Below are positions 35,963 through 44,741 of a stretch of DNA of 64,000 nt, one piece after another; position 1 is the first letter of the stretch, and every line of letters begins with the position of its first letter. Source of the stretch: Flavobacteriales bacterium (GTDB lineage: Bacteria; Bacteroidota; Bacteroidia; Flavobacteriales; Schleiferiaceae); NCBI GenBank assembly GCA_012269745.1, contig JAAXJR010000041.1, positions 32,416 through 96,415 of the forward strand, given 5' to 3'. Made by a program: the position numbers and the translations under genes. The notes under the pieces are model-generated. The model saw only the letters and a list, made by a program, of their open reading frames with translations. It ran no database searches and was not told the origin of the DNA.

Positions 35963-37318
35963 ATGCCTGTAAAGAATAAGAAAAACGCGGCTCAGAAAAT
36001 TTTCGTTCTTGATACCTCAGTGATACTTTATGATCATAACGCCATATTTTGCTTTGAGGAACATGATGTTGTTCTACCCATTTCCGTGTTAGAAGAATTG
36101 GACGAATTTAAAAAGGGTCATGATTCGAAGAATTACGAGGCTCGTGAATTCATAAGAACACTGGATAAAATTACTGAGGGAAAGGATTTTACAGATTGGA
36201 TTCCATTAAATGGAGATACGCATGGTAACCTTCGAGTGATCATGGACACCTCACATAAGGGCATAGACGCAGAAAAGGTACTTGGCCGCAAGATGGATCA
36301 TCGAATTATCAATGCTGCCCTTAACATCCAAGATTTAGAGCCTGAAAAAACCACCATTCTCGTAACCAAGGACATCAACCTTAGATTAAAAGCCAAAGCC
36401 CTGCACCTTCGTAGTGAGGATTATTTGACAGGAAAAATCAAAGACATGGATGCCCTTTTCAAGGGTAAATCGGTTGTTGAAAATTTCAATCTTGCGACCC
36501 TTACTAGGTTGTATGCGGATAAATCCATTGATATTGACAGCGTGGTTGAAGAAAATCCCTCATTCTCGCCTTTTCCAAACAGCTATTACGTCTTAAAGTC
36601 AGATACATCTAGCGGTTTGGCGTATTACAATGCCATTGATAAAACTCTTGACCATGTTGAAAAGCGCTCGGTATACGGCATCAAGCCTAGAAATGCTGAG
36701 CAAGCCTTTGCTATTCACGCCATTCTAAACCCTTATATCAAATTAGTAAGTCTTACGGGTGTGGCAGGAACGGGTAAAACCTTAATTGCCCTAGCCGCTT
36801 CGCTTGAACAACGCAGGGACTTCAAGCAGATTTATCTAGCACGACCTATAGTCCCTCTTTCCAATAGAGATCTTGGCTATCTACCGGGTGATGCAAAAGA
36901 GAAAATCAACCCTTACATGCAACCGCTATGGGATAATCTTAAGCTCATCAAGAATACCTTTAGCGATAGAGACAAAGAGTACAAACAGCTTGAAGCTATG
37001 GTGGAAAAAGAGAAAATTGTTATCACCCCTCTAGCCTATATCCGCGGACGCTCCTTGGCAGAAATAATATTTATCGTAGACGAAAGTCAAAACCTCACTC
37101 CACACGAGGTAAAAACCATTATAACTAGAGCAGGTGACGGTGCTAAATTTATTTTCACCGGAGATGTTGGACAAATCGATACGCCATATCTCGATGAGCA
37201 ATCAAATGGATTGAGCTATTTGGTGGACAAGGCAAAAGGCCAAGATATTTATGCGCACATTACCTTGGAGAAAGGGGAAAGAAGCGAATTGGCAAATCTT
37301 GCGAATGAGCTACTGTAA
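35963..37318 (+). CDS. PIN domain-PhoH family ATPase
   Basis: 451 aa. An N-terminal PIN nuclease-like domain (KIFVLDTSVILYDHNAI, LPISVLEELDEFKKG, with acidic residues of the metal site; TILVTKDINLRLKA) is fused to a PhoH P-loop ATPase with Walker A GVAGTGKTLIALAAS at about 266 and Walker B EIIFIVDESQNL, plus GAKFIFTGDVGQIDTPYL. Such PhoH2/YlaK-type proteins are known as RNA-unwinding and RNA-cleaving enzymes. Substrate RNAs are unknown. It is transcribed alone or with the small DHFR-like gene 48 bp downstream. Confidence 0.93.
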   Translation: MPVKNKKNAAQKIFVLDTSVILYDHNAIFCFEEHDVVLPISVLEELDEFKKGHDSKNYEAREFIRTLDKITEGKDFTDWIPLNGDTHGNLRVIMDTSHKGIDAEKVLGRKMDHRIINAALNIQDLEPEKTTILVTKDINLRLKAKALHLRSEDYLTGKIKDMDALFKGKSVVENFNLATLTRLYADKSIDIDSVVEENPSFSPFPNSYYVLKSDTSSGLAYYNAIDKTLDHVEKRSVYGIKPRNAEQAFAIHAILNPYIKLVSLTGVAGTGKTLIALAASLEQRRDFKQIYLARPIVPLSNRDLGYLPGDAKEKINPYMQPLWDNLKLIKNTFSDRDKEYKQLEAMVEKEKIVITPLAYIRGRSLAEIIFIVDESQNLTPHEVKTIITRAGDGAKFIFTGDVGQIDTPYLDEQSNGLSYLVDKAKGQDIYAHITLEKGERSELANLANELL

Positions 37319-37366
37319 ATCGGCACAGAATTTGTTTCCCAAATCAAGAATAAAAACCTTCTTCAA

Positions 37367-37894
37367 ATGATTACCCTTTATACCGCAGTTACACTTGACG
37401 GATTTATCGCTACTAAAGATGGCGGCATTGACTTTTTAGAAAATCCTAGATACCAACTTCCTGATGAAGATTATGGTTACGCAGGATTTTACGAAGGCAT
37501 AGAAATCGTTGCAATGGGCTACAATACCTACCAACAAGTGATAAATTTTGAAGGTGAATACCCCTACCACGGGAAGCATAGCATTGTTTTCAGTAAAACG
37601 GGTTCTGCTGATGAAATTCCAGGCGATATAGAGATCACGGAGGAAACAGAGGAAAGTGTCATCCAAAGACTTAAAAGAGAAGGCAAAAATGTGTGGATAA
37701 TTGGAGGCGGTGCCACCAACGCAAGAATTCACCAAAGTGGGTTGATTGACCGTATGATACTGACCTATCTGCCGTTGACATTGGGCGCAGGTATTCCTTT
37801 GTTTAGAGAGAACGAGGGTCGTCAAGAATGGAAAAACACAGGTACACGAACTTTTGCCAATGGCTTGGTTCAAATCACCTTGGAAAGGAGGTAA
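37367..37894 (+). CDS. Dihydrofolate reductase-like protein (RibD C-terminal / YyaP type)
   Basis: 175 aa. The opening ITLYTAVTLDGFIATKDGGIDFL, the AMGYNTYQQV segment and NVWIIGGGATNARI are characteristic of the DHFR-like fold shared by RibD C-terminal domains and YyaP/YwjB proteins. It probably binds NADPH, but there is no evidence for folate or riboflavin substrates. Its 3' end overlaps the converging coaE gene by 25 bp. Confidence 0.88.
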   Translation: MITLYTAVTLDGFIATKDGGIDFLENPRYQLPDEDYGYAGFYEGIEIVAMGYNTYQQVINFEGEYPYHGKHSIVFSKTGSADEIPGDIEITEETEESVIQRLKREGKNVWIIGGGATNARIHQSGLIDRMILTYLPLTLGAGIPLFRENEGRQEWKNTGTRTFANGLVQITLERR

Positions 37895-38457
37895 TCTACT
37901 TTTACTTCTAAATCACTCAAAGAACCGTTATTGACTACAACTAAGTGGCTGTGTTTTTTTCGATAATCATCATTATGTTGATTAGCTAGCCGCTCTTTAA
38001 TGTGATCTATTTTTAGTTCTGGATTGCGCTTTTTTACTCGATTAATCCGGATATCTTCATCGGCCACTATGCTGACCACGAAGTCACATGTTTTGTCTTT
38101 CGCTTCTAGAACGAGCGCACTTTCTTTGAATACCACTTCCTTACCACAAAGCATAGCCCAGCGCTCGAAATCGGCTCGAACTACAGGATGTACTAACGAT
38201 TCAAACTTGTGTTTTAAAATCTGATTATTGAAAATGCGATCAGCGATATAAGACCGGTTTAAAGAACCGCCTTCATAGGCAGGTTTACCCATAAGGTTGG
38301 TGATGGCATCAACTAATTTCACGTCTGAATTCATAAGAATCTTAGCTCGATTATCACTATTGTAAACCAAGTAACCTTTAGCCTCGAGCATCGCGCAGAA
38401 TGTGCTCTTTCCTGAGCCCATTCCTCCAGTAATACAAATGACTTTAGGTGAAAGCAT
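37870..38457 (-). CDS. coaE: Dephospho-CoA kinase
   Basis: 195 aa. The final enzyme of CoA synthesis. P-loop CITGGMGSGKSTFCAML, the NSDNRAKILM segment with the catalytic Asp, LVHPVVRADF and the lid region RVKKRNPELKIDHIKERLANQ match CoaE. It is the last gene of the leftward nusB-DUF1573-yajC-YbbR-coaE series; its start codon shares bases with the YbbR stop (TAATG). The 3' end overlaps the converging DHFR-like gene. Confidence 0.95.
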   Translation of the reverse strand: MLSPKVICITGGMGSGKSTFCAMLEAKGYLVYNSDNRAKILMNSDVKLVDAITNLMGKPAYEGGSLNRSYIADRIFNNQILKHKFESLVHPVVRADFERWAMLCGKEVVFKESALVLEAKDKTCDFVVSIVADEDIRINRVKKRNPELKIDHIKERLANQHNDDYRKKHSHLVVVNNGSLSDLEVKVDYLLSKVI

Positions 38458-39344
38458 TAATTCATTTTTTCAATAACGTTTGGCTGAACGGATAAAACCG
38501 AAACGTCACGAGTTAGGTTTTTGCAAGAAATTGAATAATAACCCTCGTTTGAGGAATAAGATACATCAATTAACTCACTGATTTCAGCTTTCAACAAAGA
38601 TCTTACGGGACCGCTGATCCATACCTCGACATCTACGATCTGTTGACCCAATATTATTGGAATACTGACTTTCTTCTCAGTCCAAAGTTCGCTTAGACCA
38701 ATAACCTCTACACGATCTATTTCAACTGTACTTAAATCTTTACTCAACCCTGATATTGGCAAATCTAGGGCGTGGCCTCCATCCCAGTAAAATTCTGGTA
38801 ATTCGATATACAAATCAGCCTGTCTAACCGCATCAGAGGAGCCCACAACTTCTACACTGTCTGGCTGCAGCCTAATCGGCTCGAGCCATTTATAACCTTC
38901 GGGTAACTCTATTTTATTTCTTCCCGATATGCGCACCGGAATTTTGCTCCGCTGCAACGATTCACAAGGAAATAAAAGCTCACTTGAGGCTATTGAAAAA
39001 TCATAATTATTACTGAAAATGGATTTAAGGACAGAGCTAACTTCGGTACTTTTCACTGCATAGGTATACTCATCCTTCGCAAGAAAGGAAGATGCCTCTA
39101 AAACAACTTCTTTACCATCAACTTCTGAGAGTCGTAGCGCGTTTATCCCTGAAGCACTCACCTCAAGGTTTAATGTGAGTGCCGTATCAATAAGAAACTT
39201 ATCCTCTATTATGGATGATGGGCTACAGACCATCACAGATACCTTTGCAAAGCGCTTGGCATTACTAACAGTCGTTAATAGCCAAATCGTGCTCGTTAGC
39301 GCGATGAACAGTAAAAACTCTTTATGAAAAAGCCGCTTTAGCAT
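38457..39344 (-). CDS. YbbR-like domain protein, membrane-anchored
   Basis: 295 aa. One N-terminal membrane segment (FLLFIALTSTIWLLTTV) with the rest outside the membrane. The exported part holds YbbR-like repeats; IELPEGYKWLEPIRLQPDSVEVVGS is the diagnostic block. In Firmicutes YbbR (CdaR) regulates a diadenylate cyclase; in Bacteroidota the role is not established. It sits between yajC and coaE and is coupled to coaE by TAATG. The terminator hairpin between yajC and this gene means that its expression depends on read-through or a promoter inside yajC. Confidence 0.8.
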   Translation of the reverse strand: MLKRLFHKEFLLFIALTSTIWLLTTVSNAKRFAKVSVMVCSPSSIIEDKFLIDTALTLNLEVSASGINALRLSEVDGKEVVLEASSFLAKDEYTYAVKSTEVSSVLKSIFSNNYDFSIASSELLFPCESLQRSKIPVRISGRNKIELPEGYKWLEPIRLQPDSVEVVGSSDAVRQADLYIELPEFYWDGGHALDLPISGLSKDLSTVEIDRVEVIGLSELWTEKKVSIPIILGQQIVDVEVWISGPVRSLLKAEISELIDVSYSSNEGYYSISCKNLTRDVSVLSVQPNVIEKMN

Positions 39345-39348
39345 AGAG

Positions 39349-39375
39349 ATAAAAAAAACCGGCCGAAGCCGGTTT
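39349..39375 (-). terminator. Terminator between yajC and the YbbR gene
   Basis: Stem AAACCGGC (39356-39363) with GCCGGTTT (39368-39375), loop CGAA, followed on the minus strand by a run of T (A-run 39351-39358). It lies 4 bp after the yajC stop and ends or attenuates the nusB-DUF1573-yajC transcript. Confidence 0.88.
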
Positions 39376-39378
39376 CCA

Positions 39379-39690
39379 TTATTTGTCAGATTTCAAATAC
39401 TGAGCGCTTAGCTCTTTGCTAATCGCACTTTTTTCAACCTTTAATCTTGAATTTTCACATTCTAAAATGATGTAAGTATCTCCTACTTCTAGGATCTTAC
39501 CGTGAATTCCAGAAGTGAGGACTACTCTACTTCCTTTTTTCACTTCACTGCGAAACTTTCCTTCTTCCTTTTGCTTCTTCATTTGAGGTCTGAAGAAGAA
39601 CAGATACATCACAAGAATGATCATGATGAACGGTAAGAAGCTCATAACTCCTCCTTGTGGATTGGCGGCTTGTAGCAATAGGTGTGTCAT
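39379..39690 (-). CDS. yajC: Sec translocase auxiliary subunit YajC
   Basis: 103 aa. One membrane segment (FLPFIMIILVMYLFFFRPQMKKQKE, with the family's FFRPQ-KK motif) and a small cytoplasmic domain (VKKGSRVVLTSGIHGKILEVGDTYIILE). YajC associates with SecDF-SecYEG and assists export. Its start overlaps the stop of the DUF1573 gene; a terminator follows at once. Confidence 0.95.
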   Translation of the reverse strand: MTHLLLQAANPQGGVMSFLPFIMIILVMYLFFFRPQMKKQKEEGKFRSEVKKGSRVVLTSGIHGKILEVGDTYIILECENSRLKVEKSAISKELSAQYLKSDK

Positions 39691-40121
39691 TATTTATTTG
39701 AAATAACTGTTGATGTAATATTTAAGACCTTAGTCTGAGGCACAGCATTTGTAGTCAAGGTTACTCGCTTATCTTGTTTGCCAGCGCGACCCGAAGAGTT
39801 AAAGCTTACCTTGATTTCACCAGAAGCTCCCGGAGCAATTGGCTGACGTGGCCACTGTGGCACTGTACATCCACAAGAACCTTGTGCATTAGAAATAATC
39901 AACGGTCCTTCCCCTTCATTTTTAAAAGTAAAAGTATAGTTCACTACTTCTCCTTCCTGGATTTCACCAAAGTCATGAAAGTCATTCTCAAACGTGATAG
40001 CAGGCAAGGCCTCCATCATTGTTTCAGAAGCTGGTTCCGCTGGTGCTTCAATACGATCAGCTGCATTATTACAAGCAGTCATTAATGTTAGGACGGCGGC
40101 TAAAACAACTAGTTTCTTCAT
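39690..40121 (-). CDS. DUF1573 lipoprotein
   Basis: 143 aa. A lipoprotein signal (MKKLVVLAAVLTLMTAC, Cys17) and a single ASPM/SPD-2-Hydin-like immunoglobulin domain of the DUF1573 family: DFHDFGEIQEGEVVNYTFTFKNEG, then SCGCTVPQWPRQPIAPG and GEIKVSFNSSGRAGKQDKRVTL. The SCGCT cysteine pair is typical of the family. It should sit in the periplasm or at the outer membrane; its role is not known. It lies 11 bp behind nusB. Confidence 0.92.
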   Translation of the reverse strand: MKKLVVLAAVLTLMTACNNAADRIEAPAEPASETMMEALPAITFENDFHDFGEIQEGEVVNYTFTFKNEGEGPLIISNAQGSCGCTVPQWPRQPIAPGASGEIKVSFNSSGRAGKQDKRVTLTTNAVPQTKVLNITSTVISNK

Positions 40122-40132
40122 TACTTGAAATT

Positions 40133-41068
40133 TTATTCTATTATTCCTCTACCCACTTTATTTAGCAGGCCTTCTTCACGCAAATTAGTAACGATTTTGT
40201 CAAGTATACCATTGATGAAGGAAGAACTTTTCGGCGTACTGTATTCTTTGGCTAAATCCAAGTACTCGTTCATACTAACCTTCACCGGAATTTCATCCAT
40301 ACCACGCCACTCTGCAATACAAAGCTTCATTAAAACTACATCGAGCTTCGCAATGCGATCACTTTCCCAATTCTTGCTTTTACTCTTGATTCTCGATTCA
40401 CTATCGTTAGCAAACTCGAAGTACTTACGCATAAGTAATGCCCCAAAAGCAGCATCACCTTCATCTTTATAAAGATGAGGGATGGTCACTGATCCTTGTT
40501 CGTTCCAGCTAGAAATTACCTTTCCGCTCATCATCTGTGCAGCATCTAGATCATCACTCCATCCAACATGCATGTCTTCATAGATATCATGCAAGAGTTC
40601 GTTCTCAGCAATATGAACTTGGTAGATGTATTTTAGGAAGCGTTTCTGGGCTGCGAAATCTGTTGGCGTTGATAAAAGTTTCTCAAACTCTTCTCCTTCA
40701 AAAATCTCTTGCCAAAGCTTTCTGAAATGCGTTTCATAATTGCTCCAATCCGTGTGAACTCCTTCGCTAAAAGCTACCAATCGGTCATCGCTAGCTACTG
40801 TTTCGAAGAAAGGTATGTTCGTAAAAGCAGCTATTCTTTCTTCTAAGGCCACATCTGGTACGTTTCGACTCTGCACTTTTTCCAACTGCTCCTGCGCAGT
40901 TTTATAAATTCTAAGAAATGCATGAATGTCCCAAATAAACAGATCGTGCACTTCTTCCAGGCTTTTATCCAAATTCTTGAGTAATGTAGCTGCCCCTAAT
41001 TCATTGTCGGAAGCATGGGCATAGAGATGATGCAGGACCTTAATCCTGATGTGACGTCTAGTAATCAT
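40133..41068 (-). CDS. nusB: Transcription antitermination factor NusB (long Bacteroidota form)
   Basis: 311 aa, about twice the E. coli length, as usual in Bacteroidota. The N-terminus TRRHIRIKVLHHLYAHASDN and the C-terminal NusB helices (WESDRIAKLDVVLMKLCIAEWRG, NEYLDLAKEYSTPKSSSFINGILDKI) match the family; the central about 150 residues form an added helical domain. NusB with S10 (NusE) binds boxA of rRNA leaders. It is the first gene of the leftward series; on the minus strand a TATATTTG element at 41172-41179 about 100 bp upstream is a possible promoter. Confidence 0.92.
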   Translation of the reverse strand: MITRRHIRIKVLHHLYAHASDNELGAATLLKNLDKSLEEVHDLFIWDIHAFLRIYKTAQEQLEKVQSRNVPDVALEERIAAFTNIPFFETVASDDRLVAFSEGVHTDWSNYETHFRKLWQEIFEGEEFEKLLSTPTDFAAQKRFLKYIYQVHIAENELLHDIYEDMHVGWSDDLDAAQMMSGKVISSWNEQGSVTIPHLYKDEGDAAFGALLMRKYFEFANDSESRIKSKSKNWESDRIAKLDVVLMKLCIAEWRGMDEIPVKVSMNEYLDLAKEYSTPKSSSFINGILDKIVTNLREEGLLNKVGRGIIE

Positions 41069-41132
41069 ACGGTAGTGGGAATTTTAAGCACACGAATGTC
41101 AATAAACAGAACTGTTTTAGGCAAAGTCTTGT

Positions 41133-41140
41133 TATTTTTG
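41133..41140 (+). promoter_or_regulatory. Candidate -7 element of the ABC exporter gene
   Basis: TATTTTTG, an exact TAnnTTTG, lies 64 bp before the ABC exporter ATG in the divergent 136-bp gap to nusB. The facing element on the minus strand (41172-41179, TATATTTG) would serve nusB, so the two putative promoters would overlap each other's leaders. Confidence 0.4.
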
Positions 41141-41204
41141 ATATACCGCATGCAAAGAGCTTTCTTAATGGCAAATATACTGCGGAACCTACCTACGATT
41201 TCCT

Positions 41205-42959
41205 ATGCGGGCATTAAAATATCTCAACAAATACTTCCTAAAATACAAGTGGCTGCTTGTAGCGGGTGCATTCTTCGTCATCGTTTCGGTGATTTTCAAA
41301 CTATTTCCTGCCCTACTCATTCGAAATAGCTTTGATACAATCGCCACAGTCATTGATGATTACAAAGAAGGTAACGTTCAAGATGAATTAGTTCGTTGGG
41401 AACTCATTAGATACGGACTTTATATAATCGCCTCAGCAATATTACAAGGAGTATTCATGTACTTCATGCGTCAAACCATAGTGGTGATGTCGAGACATAT
41501 TGAATTTGACTTGAAAAATGTAGTCTTTGAACAATACCAGCGTCTAACCCAGCGCTTCTTCAAGCAAAACAATACAGGAGATTTAATGAATAGAATCTCG
41601 GAAGATGTTGGAAAGGTCAGAATGTACGTGGGCCCTGCCATTATGTACGCACTAAATACAGGATTTACAATCATCTTGGTCATCTCTATTATGATTAGCG
41701 TGAGTCCGAAACTTACGATGCTTACGCTGGCCCCTCTACCCCTATTGGCATTTTTAGTCTATAAAGTGGCCAATCTGATCAACGTGAAATCCCTCGCCGT
41801 CCAAGAGCAACTCAGTACCCTTAGTACATTTGCCCAAGAAAGTTTTTCTGGAATGCGTGTGATTAAATCCTACCACAGGCTTGAGTGGTTCAATCGCAAG
41901 TTCAAGAGAGAAGCTATCGAATACCGTTCGGTGAATGAACAACTCTTTAGAGTGAACGCGACGTTTCAACCCATCATGATTTTGATGGTCGGTATTTCCA
42001 CACTCATTACCATCTATGTTGGGGGGCGATTATACTTTAACGGCGAAGTAAGCGCTGGAAATATCACGGAGTTCATCTATTATGTGAATTTGCTTACATG
42101 GCCTATCGCTTCGATTGGTTGGGTGACGAGTCTTGTCCAAAGCGCTGCCGCCTCGATGGAAAGACTCAATGAATTCCTCTCTGAGGAACCAGATTTTGAA
42201 TCGGGCGCACACAAACCTTCATCATTCCATGGTCGAGTAGAGTTCAAAAACGTCAGCTTCACCTACCCAAACAGTGGCATCCAAGCATTGGACAAGGTTA
42301 ATTTTACCGTAGAAGCAGGTCACAGCCTAGGGATTTTGGGTAAAACTGGATCAGGTAAGAGTACGATAACGGCACTCATGGTTCGCCAGTACGACCCTAG
42401 TGAAGGTCAGATTTTGGTGGATGGTGTAGACATCAAAGAATGGCATTTGCCTACTCTGAAGAAGTATCTTGGCTGGGTCCCTCAGGAGGCCTTCTTATTT
42501 AGCGACACTATTGCACATAATATCGCATTTGGTCTAGATTCATTTAATTCAAGACAAGTAGAGCAAGCGGCTATAGCAGCGGGTGTTCACGATAACATCA
42601 TCGACTTTCCCAAAGGCTACGAGACTAAGGTAGGAGAAAGAGGAATTACCTTAAGCGGTGGTCAGAAACAACGCGTGAGCATCGCCAGAGCTTTAGCCAA
42701 AGAACCAAAGCTTATGGTCTTCGACGATTGTCTCAGTGCAGTGGACACAGAAACCGAAGAGCTCATCCTAGGTAACATTAAGGAAGCTACCTCTTCTATA
42801 TCTTCGATGATCATCGCCCATAGAGTAAGCAGTGTGAAACATTGCGAGCAAATAATTTGCCTTGAAAATGGGGCGGTTATTGAGAAAGGCACCCATACAG
42901 AACTTGAGAATGCCGGTGGGCATTACAGTGAATTAATCAGCTTACAACTCGAGCAATAA
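41205..42959 (+). CDS. ABC exporter, fused membrane and ATPase domains (MsbA-like)
   Basis: 584 aa. A type I exporter half-transporter that should dimerise. Six membrane spans in the first 310 residues, with FKQNNTGDLMNRISEDVGKVR as intracellular loop; then a nucleotide-binding domain with Walker A GKTGSGKS (379-386), signature LSGGQ (483-487), Walker B KLMVFDDCLSAVD (Asp in place of the usual catalytic Glu: DD) and the H-loop IIAHRVSS. Substrate is not evident; lipid, peptide or drug export are all possible. The second residue after Walker B being Asp, not Glu, may lower ATP hydrolysis at that site. Confidence 0.9.
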   Translation: MRALKYLNKYFLKYKWLLVAGAFFVIVSVIFKLFPALLIRNSFDTIATVIDDYKEGNVQDELVRWELIRYGLYIIASAILQGVFMYFMRQTIVVMSRHIEFDLKNVVFEQYQRLTQRFFKQNNTGDLMNRISEDVGKVRMYVGPAIMYALNTGFTIILVISIMISVSPKLTMLTLAPLPLLAFLVYKVANLINVKSLAVQEQLSTLSTFAQESFSGMRVIKSYHRLEWFNRKFKREAIEYRSVNEQLFRVNATFQPIMILMVGISTLITIYVGGRLYFNGEVSAGNITEFIYYVNLLTWPIASIGWVTSLVQSAAASMERLNEFLSEEPDFESGAHKPSSFHGRVEFKNVSFTYPNSGIQALDKVNFTVEAGHSLGILGKTGSGKSTITALMVRQYDPSEGQILVDGVDIKEWHLPTLKKYLGWVPQEAFLFSDTIAHNIAFGLDSFNSRQVEQAAIAAGVHDNIIDFPKGYETKVGERGITLSGGQKQRVSIARALAKEPKLMVFDDCLSAVDTETEELILGNIKEATSSISSMIIAHRVSSVKHCEQIICLENGAVIEKGTHTELENAGGHYSELISLQLEQ

Positions 42960-43021
42960 TTGAATCAGTGCAAGGGGTTGACCTGTTAATTTCTTTTTTA
43001 GTAATTGGCCGAGCATTCACT

Positions 43022-43029
43022 TACATTTG
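43022..43029 (+). promoter_or_regulatory. Candidate -7 element of parA
   Basis: TACATTTG matches TAnnTTTG exactly. It lies 22 bp before the ATG at 43052, so transcription would begin near 43036. This excludes the TTG at 43031 as a translation start. A TTG at 43005-43007 is rather close (14 bp) to be a good -33 box. Confidence 0.45.
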
Positions 43030-43051
43030 ATTGCTCGAAAAGATGAATTCC

Positions 43052-43816
43052 ATGGGTAAAATTATAGCTGTTGCCAATCAAAAAGGTGGTGTTGGTAAAA
43101 CGACTACCGCTGTAAATTTAAGTGCTGCCTTAGGGGCATTAGAGAAAAAGGTACTCATCATTGACGCAGATCCTCAAGCTAATGCGACAAGCGGTTTTGG
43201 ATTAGCGCATGACGATGCTACTGAAGGAACATACGAGCTCATCGAAGGCGCTCGTCCAGCGAGTAGTCTAATCCATAAGACAAATACTGCAAACGTAGAT
43301 ATAGTTCCTGCACAGCTTGATTTGGTTGCAGTTGAGCTAGAAATTATCGATCAGCCAAAACGCGAATTCTTTCTTTCAAACGCTTTAAGCGAGGTGAAAG
43401 AGCAATACGACTACATCATCATTGACTGTGCCCCTTCTCTTGGTTTGATCACACTGAATGCACTTACTGCTGCTGATGGCGTTTTAGTGCCTATTCAATG
43501 CGAGTATTATGCGCTAGAAGGATTGGGTAAACTACTGAATACCATTAAAAAGGTCCAAGAACTTCACAATGAAGACTTGAATATCCAAGGGCTTCTTCTT
43601 ACTATGTTTGACTCAAGACTTCGTCTATCGAATCAAGTAGCAGAAGAAGTGAAAATGCATTTTGAAGGATTGGTATTCGAGACAATCATACATCGCAATA
43701 TCAAATTAAGTGAAGCTCCTTCGCATGGAGAGCCTATTATTGCGTATGATGCGAGCAGTAAGGGCGCCGAGAATTACCTAACTTTAGCACAAGAAATAAT
43801 CGCAAAAGGAGCTTAA
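43052..43816 (+). CDS. parA: Chromosome partitioning ATPase ParA/Soj
   Basis: 254 aa from the ATG at 43052 (MGKIIAVANQKGGVGKTTT); in-frame starts at 43031 (TTG) and 43043 (ATG) exist, but the family begins at MGKII and the putative promoter overlaps them. Deviant Walker A KGGVGKTTTAVN, VLIIDADPQANAT, IIDCAPSLGLITLNAL and PIQCEYYALEGL identify a chromosomal Soj-type ParA. It forms DNA-bound dimers and segregates origins with ParB. parB follows 4 bp later. Confidence 0.97.
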   Translation: MGKIIAVANQKGGVGKTTTAVNLSAALGALEKKVLIIDADPQANATSGFGLAHDDATEGTYELIEGARPASSLIHKTNTANVDIVPAQLDLVAVELEIIDQPKREFFLSNALSEVKEQYDYIIIDCAPSLGLITLNALTAADGVLVPIQCEYYALEGLGKLLNTIKKVQELHNEDLNIQGLLLTMFDSRLRLSNQVAEEVKMHFEGLVFETIIHRNIKLSEAPSHGEPIIAYDASSKGAENYLTLAQEIIAKGA

Positions 43817-43820
43817 AACA

Positions 43821-44741
43821 ATGGCGAAACGAGCAATGGGAAAAGGCCTTTCCGCCATACTAGGCGATGAGGCAGCAAAGGTTAATAAGGTAACGGATAA
43901 AGGAGCTGAAAAACTCGTTGGTACGGTAGCATCCATTGCTATTGACAGTATTGTCACCAATCCATTCCAACCTAGAAGTAATTTCGACAGCGATGCCCTT
44001 ATCGAATTGTCTCAAAGTATATCAGAAGTAGGCATCATTCAACCCATAACAGTTAGAAAGAATGGGTTGAAGTTCGAATTAATTTCTGGTGAGCGCCGTT
44101 TCAGAGCCTCACAGATGGCCGGACTTACTGAAATCCCAGCCTATATCCGATTGGCAGACGACCGTCAGCTTCTAGAACTCGCCATCGTAGAGAATTTACA
44201 GCGTGAAGATCTAGACCCCATTGAAATGGCCTATTCCTGCAAGCGAATGATGGATGAATTAGGCTTGAGCCAAGAGCAAGTTGCCCAACGTCTTGGAAAG
44301 GGACGATCAACCATTACCAACTTCTTAAGACTTTTAAAACTTCCTGCTCTCATTCAAGCAGAATTGCGTGATTTACACCGTAACGAGAGCGCTGATGAAA
44401 ATAATGATGGTAGTACCAACGTTGTTTTCTCTATGGGACACGCGCGAGCACTTTTAAACCTTCCTTCGGAAGAAAGTCAGATTGATCTTTACAAAAAGGT
44501 GCTTAAGGAAGGACTAAGTGTGCGACGTGTAGAAGAGCTTGTTAAGGCACTAAAAAATCCAGCAGCTCCTAAAACAAAGGCTGAAAAGCCAGAGGAATTG
44601 TCTCGACTAGAAGAGCAGCTAGGCGCATACTTTAGTTCAAAAGTTGCCATTTCACAAGGCTCAAAAGGCAAGGGCAAGATTCAAATTGAATTCGGTTCAG
44701 ACAAGGAGCTCGCAGAAATCATCTCTAAATTAAATGGTTAA
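43821..44741 (+). CDS. parB: Chromosome partitioning protein ParB/Spo0J
   Basis: 306 aa. N-terminal KRAMGKGLSAILGD, which in the family stimulates ParA; the CTPase/ParB box NPFQPRSNFD, GIIQPITVRKNGLKFELISGERRFRASQMAG and ENLQREDLDPIEMA; a helix-turn-helix (LGLSQEQVAQRLGKGRSTITNFLRLL); and a C-terminal dimer domain. It loads at parS sites near oriC, so the replication origin may not be far, but no parS was found by eye in this window. The last 8 bp overlap the DUF5683 gene. Confidence 0.97.
   Translation: MAKRAMGKGLSAILGDEAAKVNKVTDKGAEKLVGTVASIAIDSIVTNPFQPRSNFDSDALIELSQSISEVGIIQPITVRKNGLKFELISGERRFRASQMAGLTEIPAYIRLADDRQLLELAIVENLQREDLDPIEMAYSCKRMMDELGLSQEQVAQRLGKGRSTITNFLRLLKLPALIQAELRDLHRNESADENNDGSTNVVFSMGHARALLNLPSEESQIDLYKKVLKEGLSVRRVEELVKALKNPAAPKTKAEKPEELSRLEEQLGAYFSSKVAISQGSKGKGKIQIEFGSDKELAEIISKLNG

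Noticed and set aside
43022..44741. parS sites near parAB
   Set aside because: No palindrome close to the TGTTNCACGTGNAACA consensus was found by eye in the window; single CACGTG-like hexamers lie in unrelated genes.
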